Positions 51,877 to 60,209 of a stretch of DNA of 64,000 nucleotides are shown one piece after another. This DNA comes from Thermoleophilaceae bacterium. Lineage in GTDB: Bacteria; Actinomycetota; Thermoleophilia; Solirubrobacterales; Thermoleophilaceae. Position numbers and translations under genes: made by a program. Position 1 is the first letter of the stretch. Each line of letters opens with the position of its first letter. Under the pieces are notes generated by a model. That model did not search any database. It had not been told where the DNA came from and saw only the letters and a program-made list of their open reading frames with translations. Location: contig JAICJV010000007.1 in NCBI GenBank assembly GCA_025928265.1, positions 1 through 64,000 on the forward strand. The letters run 5' to 3'.

Positions 51877-51910
51877 CTCCCTTCCCCAGCTTGAACTAGG
51901 AGTGCAACCC

Positions 51911-53863
51911 ATGGCTTCGAACGTAAGCGAGCGTGAGGCGAGAGAAGTCGCCGAAGCCGCACGCGAGACCGACTGGAAGCTGCCGAGCTTCGGCAAGGAG
52001 CTCTTCCTCGGCAACTTCCGGCTCGACCTGATCCACCCGCAGCCCGAGCTCGACCCGCAGGCGGTCGAGAAGGGCGAGCGTTTCCTGAAGACGCTCACCG
52101 ACTTCCTGGCGCAGAACGTCGATCCACTGCAGATCGAGCGCGACGCCAAGATCCCGGACAGCGTCGTCCAGGGCCTGAAGGACATCGGCGCGCTCGGCAT
52201 GAAGGTGCCGGAGCAGTACGGCGGCCTGGGCCTCTCGCAGGTCTACTACAACAAGGCCCTCGCCATCACCGGCAGCTCGCATTCCGCGATCTCCACGCTG
52301 CTCTCGGCCCACCAGTCGATCGGCGTCGCCGAGCCGCTGCTCCTGTTCGGCTCGGAGGAGCAGAAGCAGAAGTGGCTCCCGCAGGTCGCGAAGGACAAGA
52401 TCAGCGCGTTCCTTCTCACCGAACCGGACGTCGGGTCCGACCCGGCGCGCCTCGGCTCGACCGCGACCCTGACCGAGGACGGCTCCGGCTACCTCCTGAA
52501 CGGCCTCAAGCTGTGGGCCACGAACGGCGCGATCGCCGACATCGTCGTGGTCATGGCTCAGGTGCCGAAGTCTGAGTCGAGCCGCGGCGGCATCTCGGCG
52601 TTCGTCCTCGACTACCACTCGGAGGGCGTCGAGGTCCTGCACCGCAACCAGTTCATGGGCCTGCGCGGCATCGAGAACTCGGTGACGCAGCTCACGAACG
52701 TCTTCGTGCCGAAGGAGAACCTGATCGGCAAGGAGGGCATGGGTCTCAAGATCGCCCTGAGCACGCTGAACACCGGCCGCCTCGCGCTGCCGGCGATCTG
52801 CGTCGGCGGCGCGAAGTGGGCGACCCGCGTCGCGCGCGAGTGGTCGAACGAGCGCGTCCAGTGGGGCAAGCCGGTCGGCAAGCACGACGCGGTCGCGCAG
52901 AAGATCGCGTTCATCGCTGCCACCACGTTCGGCCTCGAGGCCGTCGTGGACGTGTCGGGCCGCCTCGCGGACAACAAGCGCAACGACATCCGCATCGAGG
53001 CCGCCATCGCGAAGCTCTACGGCTCCGAGATGGCCTGGAAGATCATGGACGAGCTGCTCCAGGTGCGCGGGGGCCGCGGCTTCGAGACCGCCGAGTCGCT
53101 GAAGGCGCGCGGCGAGAAGCCGGTCCCCGTCGAGCAGGCGCTGCGCGACATGCGCATCAACCGTGTGTTCGAGGGCTCCACCGAGATCATGCACCTGCTG
53201 ATCGCGCGCGAGGCCGTGGACAAGCACCTCGAGGTGGCCGGTGAGATCCTCGAGGGCGACGGCGACCTGAAGGAGAAGGCGAAGGTCGCGTTGCAGGCGG
53301 GCAAGTTCTACTCGACCTGGCTGCCGCAGCTCGCGATCGGCAAGGGCCAGCGCCCGGGCTCGTTCGACGAGTTCGGACCGCTCGCCAAGCACCTGCGCTT
53401 CGTGGAGCGCAATTCGCGCAAGCTCGCGCGCTCGACGTTCTATGCGATGACCCGCTATCAGGCGGGCCTCGAGCAGAAGCAGGCGGTGCTCGGTCGCATC
53501 GTCGACATCGGCGCCGAGCTGTTCGCCATCGCGTCGGCGGTCGCGTACGCCGACACGATCAAGCGCGAGAACCCGGCGCGCGGTGAGTCCGCGTACGAGC
53601 TGGCCGACCTGTTCGTGAAGCAGGCCCGCCGCCGCGTCGACGCTCTGTTCACCGCGCTGTGGCAGAACGACGACGACGCCGGCTACAAGGGCGCGCAGAA
53701 GGTGCTCGCGGGCGAGTTCACCTGGCTGGAGGAGGGCATCCTCGAGCAGTCGGGTGACGCGCCGCAGGTGGCCTCGCCGGAGATCAACGACAACGGCGAC
53801 GGCAGGGCCCACGCCGAGGGCAACGGCAACGGCAACGTCCCGGTGGCCGCCAAGGTTCAGTAG
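51911..53863 (+). CDS. Acyl-CoA dehydrogenase
   Basis: First step of fatty-acid beta-oxidation: FAD-dependent introduction of a 2,3-double bond in acyl-CoA. 650 residues, long for the family because of a C-terminal extension (as in very-long-chain enzymes). 'FLLTEPDVGSDPARLGSTAT' (~172) and 'WATNGAIADIVVV' (~198) contact FAD, 'RGGRGFETAESLKARGEKPV' lies in the C-terminal helices, and 'INRVFEGSTEIMHLLIAREA' contains the Glu base region. The last 40 residues are Gly/Asn-rich. ATG at 51911 follows AGGAG. A structured leader precedes it. The next gene overlaps its stop by one base. Confidence 0.92.
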   Translation: MASNVSEREAREVAEAARETDWKLPSFGKELFLGNFRLDLIHPQPELDPQAVEKGERFLKTLTDFLAQNVDPLQIERDAKIPDSVVQGLKDIGALGMKVPEQYGGLGLSQVYYNKALAITGSSHSAISTLLSAHQSIGVAEPLLLFGSEEQKQKWLPQVAKDKISAFLLTEPDVGSDPARLGSTATLTEDGSGYLLNGLKLWATNGAIADIVVVMAQVPKSESSRGGISAFVLDYHSEGVEVLHRNQFMGLRGIENSVTQLTNVFVPKENLIGKEGMGLKIALSTLNTGRLALPAICVGGAKWATRVAREWSNERVQWGKPVGKHDAVAQKIAFIAATTFGLEAVVDVSGRLADNKRNDIRIEAAIAKLYGSEMAWKIMDELLQVRGGRGFETAESLKARGEKPVPVEQALRDMRINRVFEGSTEIMHLLIAREAVDKHLEVAGEILEGDGDLKEKAKVALQAGKFYSTWLPQLAIGKGQRPGSFDEFGPLAKHLRFVERNSRKLARSTFYAMTRYQAGLEQKQAVLGRIVDIGAELFAIASAVAYADTIKRENPARGESAYELADLFVKQARRRVDALFTALWQNDDDAGYKGAQKVLAGEFTWLEEGILEQSGDAPQVASPEINDNGDGRAHAEGNGNGNVPVAAKVQ

Positions 53864-54765
53864 TGCCGGTAGACCCGCAGCTCGTCGACGTGCTCCGGCA
53901 GGTCGACGACGCACCCGCTATCTCGACCCTCCCGCTGGCGGAGGGTCGCGAGCGGTTTCGCCGCCTGAGCCTGCTGGCGGCGAGCGCTGCGGATGACATC
54001 GAGGTCGGCGCCGTCGAGGACACCGAGGTCCCCGGCGGCGCCGGACCTCTACGCGCGCGGATCTACCGCCCGAAGGCCGACAGCCCGTGCGCGACGATCG
54101 CGTTCTTCCACGGCGGCGGCTTCACGATCGGCGACCTCGACACGCACGACCGCGACTGCCGCACCTTCTGCGATCGCGTCGGCGCGACCGTCGTGAGCAC
54201 GGAGTACCGGCTCGCGCCGGAGAACCCGTTCCCCGCTGCCGCCGAGGACGCGATCGCGGCGACGCGCTGGATCGGCGAGAGCTTCCCGCACCCGCTCGTG
54301 GTGGCGGGTGACAGCGCCGGCGGCAACCTGGCGGCCGTCGCGGCTCAGCACGTGGAGGGGCTCGCCGCCCAGGTCCTCATCTACCCCGCCACCGATCTCG
54401 TGAGCGAGCGGCCGTCGCACCAGGAGAACGGGCACGGCTACTTCCTGACGATCGAGGAGATGGAGTGGTTCCACTCCAACTACCTCCCCGACCACGACGC
54501 GGGCAACGACCCGCTCGCCTCCCCTCTCCACGCTCCCGACCTCACAGGGCTGCCGCCCGCGATCGTGGTCACGGCCGAGTTCGACCCGCTGCGCGACGAC
54601 GGCGACGCCTACGCCGCGGCGCTCCAGGAGGCCGGCGTGAAGGTGGTCCACCGCCGCTTCGAGGGCCTCGTGCACGGCTTCTTCGGCTTCGCTCCGCTCA
54701 GCGCCATGGCGCGCGACGCCGTCGACGAGGTCTGCAAGGACCTGCGCGAGCTGCTCGGCTGCTAG
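53863..54765 (+). CDS. HSL-type (family IV) esterase/lipase
   Basis: 300 residues from a GTG that overlaps the dehydrogenase stop by one base. HGGG oxyanion motif in 'IAFFHGGGFTIGDLDTHD' (~80), nucleophile in 'VVAGDSAGGNLAAVAAQH' (~148), acid Asp in 'VTAEFDPLRDDG', and His in 'EGLVHGFFGFAPL' complete the hormone-sensitive-lipase family triad. It cleaves esters of short to medium acids. Coupled to the acyl-CoA dehydrogenase, it may supply acids for beta-oxidation (inference). Confidence 0.9.
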   Translation: MPVDPQLVDVLRQVDDAPAISTLPLAEGRERFRRLSLLAASAADDIEVGAVEDTEVPGGAGPLRARIYRPKADSPCATIAFFHGGGFTIGDLDTHDRDCRTFCDRVGATVVSTEYRLAPENPFPAAAEDAIAATRWIGESFPHPLVVAGDSAGGNLAAVAAQHVEGLAAQVLIYPATDLVSERPSHQENGHGYFLTIEEMEWFHSNYLPDHDAGNDPLASPLHAPDLTGLPPAIVVTAEFDPLRDDGDAYAAALQEAGVKVVHRRFEGLVHGFFGFAPLSAMARDAVDEVCKDLRELLGC

Positions 54766-54777
54766 GTTGCTCGCCGA

Positions 54778-55029
54778 ATGGCAGTCCACGATGAATGGCT
54801 CCAGGTCAACCTGGACTCGAGCAACCGCCGCGGGCTCGCGGATACGGTCGAGACGAACTCCCCCGCGGGCAACGAGCAGGTCACGCGCCTCCTGCGCGTC
54901 CTGCGCTCGAGCCGCGACGAGCTGCTGTTCGACCACGACCAGGCCGAGATCGTCCTGGGCGCACTGAACGTGGACAGGCAGATGTCGGCGCTGCGCGCCC
55001 GCCTCGAGGCGTTCCTCGGGCGCCGCTAG
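54778..55029 (+). CDS. Small helical protein, function unknown
   Basis: 83 residues, 12 bp after the lipase stop. Predicted to be mostly helical: 'EQVTRLLRVLRSSRDELLFD' and 'DRQMSALRARLEAFLGRR'. No known domain. It may be transcribed with the lipase and dehydrogenase. Its TAG stop (55027-55029) shares CTAG with the stop of the opposite propeller gene. Confidence 0.6.
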   Translation: MAVHDEWLQVNLDSSNRRGLADTVETNSPAGNEQVTRLLRVLRSSRDELLFDHDQAEIVLGALNVDRQMSALRARLEAFLGRR

Positions 55030-56525
55030 CGACGGATCTTCAGCGAGCGCTTGAGCGTCCGGTGCCCGCCGGCCGCGTCCGTGACGACCACGCGCAGCGT
55101 CAGCTTCAGCGATCGCGCGCGCCCGAGCCGCTTGCGCGCCTTCCCGGAGAGGTGGAGCCGGACGCTGATGCTGCCCTTCTTTCGCAGCTTCCTTGACGCA
55201 CGCCCGACGACGACGCTGCGCGGCTGCTCCCTCGCGCGCGCCAGATGCAACTGCCGCGCGTGCTTGCCGTCGAGGACCAGCGTCGCCTTCACCCCGCACG
55301 CCGCGGCGCATGCCACCTTGAAGTGGAGTCCCTTCCGCAGCAGCGTGCGAAGGCGCATGCTGCGCGTAAGGCCCGCGATGCGGGCGGCCGTCGGCGGCGA
55401 GCCCGGCGTGATCGACCCGGACGTCCAGGCCACGCTGGACGCCTGCGTCGTCTTGTCGGAGCCGCCGTCATAGAGCTTCGTCGCGTCGGCCGGGAAAGAG
55501 CACGAGCTGCAGTCGGCCGGGATGCTCCAGACACTGCCGCCGGTGGCGAACACGATCCTGTCGGCGCCCATGAAACGCGGCGAGCTGAAGGTCGTACTGC
55601 CGTCGGGCGCGGCGATCAGGAGGCGGCCGGGGGTCGTGTGCGAGAGGTCGCTGTACAGGTACAGCCCCCGCGTCACGGTTGCCTGATAGCCGGTGTCGAG
55701 ATCGTCGATCCCCCCGCCGTCGGCCATCGCCACGATCTTCGTGCCATCGGACGAGAACGAGGGGTCGTGGAAGCCGGAGTTGTCGGCGCCGGTCGCGACC
55801 ACCTGGTCAGCCCCCGGCTGGGTCACGATCAGCTCGCCCTTGGGGGACTCGAGCGGGTTCGGCGGTGTGGACAGGCAGCCCACGTACGCCACGCGCAGCG
55901 TCGGACTCGACGGATCCGGAGCCGGGTCGGCCACGCCACTGCCCGTTCCGTCGCACTCGCTCGGCAGCTGCGTCGCCGCAGCGGTGCCCTGGCTGAGGGG
56001 CGCGGAGTCGAGCTGGTGGTCGCAGTCGACGGCCCAGACGAGGAAGCCGGAGTTGTAGTACTCGGTGCACTGGGCGGCCTGGTAGACGTAGCGCGCTCCC
56101 GGCGCCGGCTCCGGCGTCTCGGAGCCGGTCATGTAGGCGAGCGGACGACCCTGCGGGTCACGCGCGGGCGCCGGCGCAGCGTCGAGCCGCCGGGCCTGGC
56201 CGCCCGCGAGCTCATACGTGCCATCGACGTTCAGGCCGTAGACCGTGTTTCCGTGCGGCGTCACATACTTGTTGCGGAACGTGGTTCCGCGGAACAGCAG
56301 CGTGCTGTCGTTCGGAGCGACCGCGGGCGTTCCCAGGCCGTCCATTCCCACCCAGTTGGCTGCGTACAGCAGATGCAGCCCGGAGCCGTCGTCGTTCGTC
56401 GCGTAGATGTCGTTGCCGCGGTCGAACACGACTTCGGCCGACGCCGGCGACGACATTGCAGCCAGCACCACGAGAATCGCGGCGAGAGGAAGGAGGACAC
56501 TGCGCACTTCGGTCTGCTTGAACAT
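55026..56525 (-). CDS. Secreted PD40-like protein with basic C-terminal domain
   Basis: 499 residues. A signal peptide (~1-30) leads to a propeller-like region with repeats such as 'VVFDRGNDIYATNDDGSGLH', 'DPSFSSDGTKIVAMADGGG' and 'ATGGSVWSIPADCSSCSF' (~30-390), typical of PD40/TolB-like repeats. The last ~105 residues are Arg/Lys-rich beta sequence ('KGLHFKVACAAACGVKATLV', 'RKLRKKGSISVRLHLSGKAR'), resembling C-terminal domains of other large secreted proteins of this lineage. Probably an extracellular binding protein. Function unknown. Confidence 0.75.
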   Translation of the reverse strand: MFKQTEVRSVLLPLAAILVVLAAMSSPASAEVVFDRGNDIYATNDDGSGLHLLYAANWVGMDGLGTPAVAPNDSTLLFRGTTFRNKYVTPHGNTVYGLNVDGTYELAGGQARRLDAAPAPARDPQGRPLAYMTGSETPEPAPGARYVYQAAQCTEYYNSGFLVWAVDCDHQLDSAPLSQGTAAATQLPSECDGTGSGVADPAPDPSSPTLRVAYVGCLSTPPNPLESPKGELIVTQPGADQVVATGADNSGFHDPSFSSDGTKIVAMADGGGIDDLDTGYQATVTRGLYLYSDLSHTTPGRLLIAAPDGSTTFSSPRFMGADRIVFATGGSVWSIPADCSSCSFPADATKLYDGGSDKTTQASSVAWTSGSITPGSPPTAARIAGLTRSMRLRTLLRKGLHFKVACAAACGVKATLVLDGKHARQLHLARAREQPRSVVVGRASRKLRKKGSISVRLHLSGKARKRLGRARSLKLTLRVVVTDAAGGHRTLKRSLKIRR

Positions 56526-56556
56526 GCCGCCAACCTGCGACTGGCCCGGGCGGCTG

Positions 56557-56858
56557 TCAAGCGGGGGGCGTCAGGCCTCTGACCGGAGGCCGCGCGAGCG
56601 CTGCCCGGTGCAGCCGGCGGCCGCGCTTGGTGAGGCGGATGGCGCGAGCGCGGCTGTCGTCCGGATCGGGCTCACGGGTGCGGTTGCCAGGTCGGTGGGG
56701 CGCATCCCGTCAGGGCCGGGCCAGCGGAACAGCGTCACGTGCACCGGCCGCACATCGGTGAGGCCCGCGGCCACCACCCCCTCGTAGATTCGCTCGCGCA
56801 CATCGTCGAGCGCGAAGCGCAGGAGCGCACGTCCCCGCTGACGGCGGCGCGCGTTCTC
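56557..56858 (-). pseudogene. Remnant of a MarR-family regulator with internal deletion and frameshift
   Basis: In one frame the minus strand reads 'RALLRFALDDVRERIYEGVV' then 'DVRPVHVTLFRWPGPDGMRP', the start of a MarR winged helix. After 'TDLAT' the homology jumps to a different frame: 'REPDPDDSRARAIRLTKRGR' then 'RLHRAALARP', the wing and last helix. The recognition helix is missing. This looks like a gene that lost ~60-80 bp inside, with the frames no longer matching. The break is near 56676-56690. It points away from the cupin remnant on the other strand. Confidence 0.7.
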
Positions 56859-57171
56859 TCACCTCGGCAGCGCTCTTCTGTTCGAGGACGAGCCGCGGGA
56901 GAACGGCGACGCGCTGTATCGCCTCGGCCGCGGCGACTTCCTCAGCATCCGCCCCGGAACGGTGCACGCTCTCCACAACCCGGGCCCCGACTGGCTGCGC
57001 GCGCTGATGTGGACGGCGCCGGGCAGCCAGCACGTGCGCTTCTTCGAGACGCTGGGCGAGGCGCTCGACGACCCGTCCCGCCCGCCGCAGCCGGACGGGC
57101 CGCCGGACGTCGACGAGCTCGTACGCGTGGCCCGCAAGTGCGGGATGGAGTTCCTTCCGCCGCAGCATTAG
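56842..57171 (+). pseudogene. 5'-truncated cupin-type gene remnant
   Basis: The frame opens just after a stop at 56839-56841 and reads 'LLFEDEPRENGDALYRLGRG' and 'DFLSIRPGTVHALHNPG', the second half of a cupin beta-barrel, then 'WTAPGSQHVRFFETLGEAL' and a C-terminal helix 'ARKCGMEFLPPQH'. The first cupin motif and any start codon with a ribosome-binding site are missing. GTG at 56962 is the only internal start. It lies head-to-head with the MarR remnant; the two were possibly a divergent regulator-target pair. Confidence 0.6.
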
Positions 57172-57211
57172 ATGGCGCGCGGCCGCGCGCTTTCTGAAAT
57201 CGTGCCCGCCC

Positions 57212-59977
57212 GTGATGGTGCTGAGGGGAGCCGTCGTCGCGTTCGCCGCCGCGCTTGCCTGCGCGGGGCCCGCCGCCGCGCAGATTCCCGTCCTCCCAGG
57301 CCAGGGGCAGCCGTCGCCGCCCGCCCTCGGCGTCGCGCAGTTCGGGACGTTCCGCTCGGTGCTGGCGCAGGGCGAGGGCCAGTCGATCAGCGCCACCGAT
57401 CTGGCCGCCTACGAGGCCGCGGGCACCGTCCCGGACACGTTCGTGAACCAGCAGCCGCTGTACGTCGGCGTCATGCCGGCCGCCGCCGGGCTCTCGAACA
57501 GCGACCTCGACCGCTTCTACAAGAACACCAACTTCGGCTCGATGCCGGGTGGGATCGCATCGGTCGACACGCCGCGGCCGGGCGTTCAGATCTTCCGCGA
57601 CAAGACCTACGGGATGGCGCACGTCTACGGCGACACCCGCGCGGACCTGATGTTCGGCGCGGGCTACGCCGCCGCGCAGGAGCGGCTGTTCATGATGGAT
57701 GCGCTGCGGCGCACCGCCGAGGGCACGCTCGCCGGGCTCGTGGGCCCGAGCGCTGCGTCGGGCGACGCGAGTCAGCTCACCGACCAGGACTTCTCGCCGG
57801 AGGAGCTCACGAAGCAGTTCGATTCGATGCCGCAGCGCCTCGGCCCGCTGGGCCAGCGAGCGCACGACGACATCCAGAGCTACGTCGACGGCATCAACGC
57901 GCGCATCGACGAGGTGAACTCGAACCCGTCGCTGATGCCCGCCGAGTACCCGGCGCTCGGCACCCGTCCGGCGCGCTGGACGGTGGCCGACAGCGCCGCC
58001 GAGGCCACGCTGCTCGTCACGCAGTTCACCGTGTCGAACGGCTCCGAGGAGATCAACGCGATCATGCAGGAGGCGTTCCGCGACCGCTTCGGCAGGCACT
58101 GGCGCAAGCCGTACAACGACTTCCGCGAGGCGCAGGACCCGGAGGCGTTCACCGTCGCGAAGAAGCGGTTCGTCTCAGACCGGCCCGGCAAGGTCAAGCG
58201 CGGGCTGAATGCGATGCCCGACGGCGGCTCGCTCAAGCCGCGCAACGCGATCGCGGAGGGCCCCGGCGCGGACCAGCAGGCAGCCGCCAAGGCGAACATG
58301 CCGGGCTGGGCGCAGCGGCTGCTCGGGCTGCGCGCCTCGTTGCCGCCCGTCGAATCAAACGCGGTGATGGTGGCGCCGAAGATGTCGCGCGACGGCAGGC
58401 CACTCGCTGCGATGGGACCGCAGGTGAGCTACTACTCGCCGCAGATCTTCCAGGAGTACGAGCTGCACGGCGGCGGCATCGACGTGGAGGGCGTGGCATT
58501 CCCGGGTGCGGCACCGTACCCGCTCATCGGCCACGGCATCGACTTCGCCTGGAGCGGCACGAGCGCGAACGGCGACAACGAGGACACGTTCGTCGAGCGG
58601 CTGTGCAACGCGGACGGCTCACCGCCGACCGAGAAGAGCACGAGCTACGTCTACAAGGGCAGGTGCATCCCGTTCACGATGCGCGACCAGAGCGTCCAGA
58701 CGCCGCTCTCGCCCACCGACCCGACCACGCCGCCGCAGACGATCACCTACCGCACGATGCGCTCGGTGCACGGGCCGGTGTTCAAGTTCGGCACCGTCGG
58801 CGGCAGGCCGGTGGCGCTCACGAAGGCCAAGGCGGTCGACTTCCACGAGCTCGACGCGGCCGTCCCCTTCATGCAGATGGCCGAGAACGGGATAAGCGAC
58901 GCGCGCGGGTTCATGGCCGCGTTCGGCAACTTCCCCGGCACCGAGAACTGGTTCTACGTGGACAACAAGAGCGTCGCGTTCCAGCAGTCGGGCCGCTACC
59001 CGAAGCACGCGCGCGGCTCGGACGTCGATCGCCCGTACTGGGGCACCGGCCGCGCCGACTGGCAGGGCTTCGACCCGTCCACCTACACCTTCAAGCAGAT
59101 CCCGGCGTCGCACCGCCCGCACGCGCTGAACCCGCGGCAGGGCTTCTTCATGTCGTGGAACAACAAGGAGGCGCCCGGCTGGCGCAAGGGGCCGGCCGAG
59201 TGGAGCGACGGACCCGTGCACCGAGCGCTCATCCTCCAGCGCAAGCTGCTGATCCAGCGCAAGCGCCAGGGCGGGAAGGTCGACCTCACCGGCCTCACGC
59301 GTGCCGTGAACCTGGCAGCCACCACGGACCTGCGCGGCGAGGACGTGTACCCGTGGATGCGCCGCGTGATCGGCAACGTGGGCGGCAAGCGCGGCAGGCT
59401 GCTCGCGCTGCTCGACCAGTGGCGGCGCTCGGGAGCGCAGCGTCTCGACGCGAACGGCGACAACGTCTACGACCACAGCGCCGCCGTCGCCCTGTTCGAC
59501 GCCTGGTGGCCGCGCGCGGTGAGCGCCGAGTTCCGGCCCGCCCTCGGCAAGCGCCTGTTCGACGTGATCCTGAAGAACGTCCTGTCGCTCGACACGCCGC
59601 TCGACTGGGACTGGGCGAGCCAGGTGCAGAAGGACCTGCGCAACGTGCTCGGTCGCCGCGAGCGCGGCCGCCACTCGCGAATCTACTGCGGTGGCAGCGT
59701 GGCGCTGCCCGCGAAGAAGCGCGCGCTGAGAAGGGCCCGCAGCCGCTGCCGGACGCGGCTGTTGAGGGCGCTCGATGCCGCGGCGAGCGAGGTGGCGAAG
59801 AAGCAGGGCACGAGCGACCCGTCGGGCTGGAAGGTCTTGGCCACCTGCAAGAAGACCGACCCGCCGTCATGTGATCAGGAGGTGCCGACGAGCGCCGGCG
59901 CCATCGACACGCCGCCGTTCCCGTGGCAGAACCGCGGCACCTACCACCAGGTCATAGAACTGACCGGCCACCGCTAG
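57212..59977 (+). CDS. Secreted penicillin-acylase-type Ntn hydrolase
   Basis: 921 residues. A signal peptide (~1-24) is followed by an alpha-chain-like region, then the beta-chain nucleophile in 'LPPVESNAVMVAPKMSRDG' (Ser at ~385), where self-cleavage is expected before Ser. Downstream motifs include 'RPLAAMGPQVSYYSPQIFQE', 'FPGAAPYPLIGHGIDFAWSG' and 'HGPVFKFGTVGG'. The family hydrolyses amide bonds (penicillins, acyl-homoserine lactones, other acylated amines). The final ~120 residues are Arg/Lys-rich with four Cys ('RRARSRCRTRLL'). GTG at 57212; an ATG follows one codon later. Confidence 0.85.
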   Translation: MMVLRGAVVAFAAALACAGPAAAQIPVLPGQGQPSPPALGVAQFGTFRSVLAQGEGQSISATDLAAYEAAGTVPDTFVNQQPLYVGVMPAAAGLSNSDLDRFYKNTNFGSMPGGIASVDTPRPGVQIFRDKTYGMAHVYGDTRADLMFGAGYAAAQERLFMMDALRRTAEGTLAGLVGPSAASGDASQLTDQDFSPEELTKQFDSMPQRLGPLGQRAHDDIQSYVDGINARIDEVNSNPSLMPAEYPALGTRPARWTVADSAAEATLLVTQFTVSNGSEEINAIMQEAFRDRFGRHWRKPYNDFREAQDPEAFTVAKKRFVSDRPGKVKRGLNAMPDGGSLKPRNAIAEGPGADQQAAAKANMPGWAQRLLGLRASLPPVESNAVMVAPKMSRDGRPLAAMGPQVSYYSPQIFQEYELHGGGIDVEGVAFPGAAPYPLIGHGIDFAWSGTSANGDNEDTFVERLCNADGSPPTEKSTSYVYKGRCIPFTMRDQSVQTPLSPTDPTTPPQTITYRTMRSVHGPVFKFGTVGGRPVALTKAKAVDFHELDAAVPFMQMAENGISDARGFMAAFGNFPGTENWFYVDNKSVAFQQSGRYPKHARGSDVDRPYWGTGRADWQGFDPSTYTFKQIPASHRPHALNPRQGFFMSWNNKEAPGWRKGPAEWSDGPVHRALILQRKLLIQRKRQGGKVDLTGLTRAVNLAATTDLRGEDVYPWMRRVIGNVGGKRGRLLALLDQWRRSGAQRLDANGDNVYDHSAAVALFDAWWPRAVSAEFRPALGKRLFDVILKNVLSLDTPLDWDWASQVQKDLRNVLGRRERGRHSRIYCGGSVALPAKKRALRRARSRCRTRLLRALDAAASEVAKKQGTSDPSGWKVLATCKKTDPPSCDQEVPTSAGAIDTPPFPWQNRGTYHQVIELTGHR

Positions 59978-59996
59978 CCCGGGCTTACAGGGCGAC

Positions 59997-60206
59997 TTGG
60001 CGCGCCTACGTTGGCCGCCATGCCTACACGACCCGGGCGGTTCGCTCAAGCGCGGTGTATACGACTGCGAGGCGTACAACGCCGCCACGGGATTCCTGGA
60101 CTACCGCGGATCGGTCAAGCTACCGGGGGGCGGCCGCTACCAGCAGTCGTACGGCCGCCACCACGGCAAGCTGACGAAGCCGCACAACTACGTCGCGAAG
60201 CCGTAG
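59997..60206 (+). CDS. Short ORF, possible remnant of a secreted-protein C-terminus
   Basis: From a TTG at 59997 the frame reads 'RGVYDCEAYNAATGFLDYRG' then 'SVKLPGGGRYQQSYGRHHGK' and stops at 60206. The 'CEAYNAATG..DYRGSVKLP..RY' pattern looks like one repeat of a secreted domain seen in this lineage rather than a whole protein. No signal peptide and no good start are visible. It may be the end of a gene truncated by a deletion after the penicillin acylase. Confidence 0.35.
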   Translation: MARLRWPPCLHDPGGSLKRGVYDCEAYNAATGFLDYRGSVKLPGGGRYQQSYGRHHGKLTKPHNYVAKP

Positions 60207-60209
60207 CGG

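Noticed and set aside
57172-59874. 900-codon frame over the penicillin acylase gene, frame +1
   Set aside because: High-GC frame shadow with Arg-rich low-complexity translation; the acylase frame carries the signal peptide and active-site motif.
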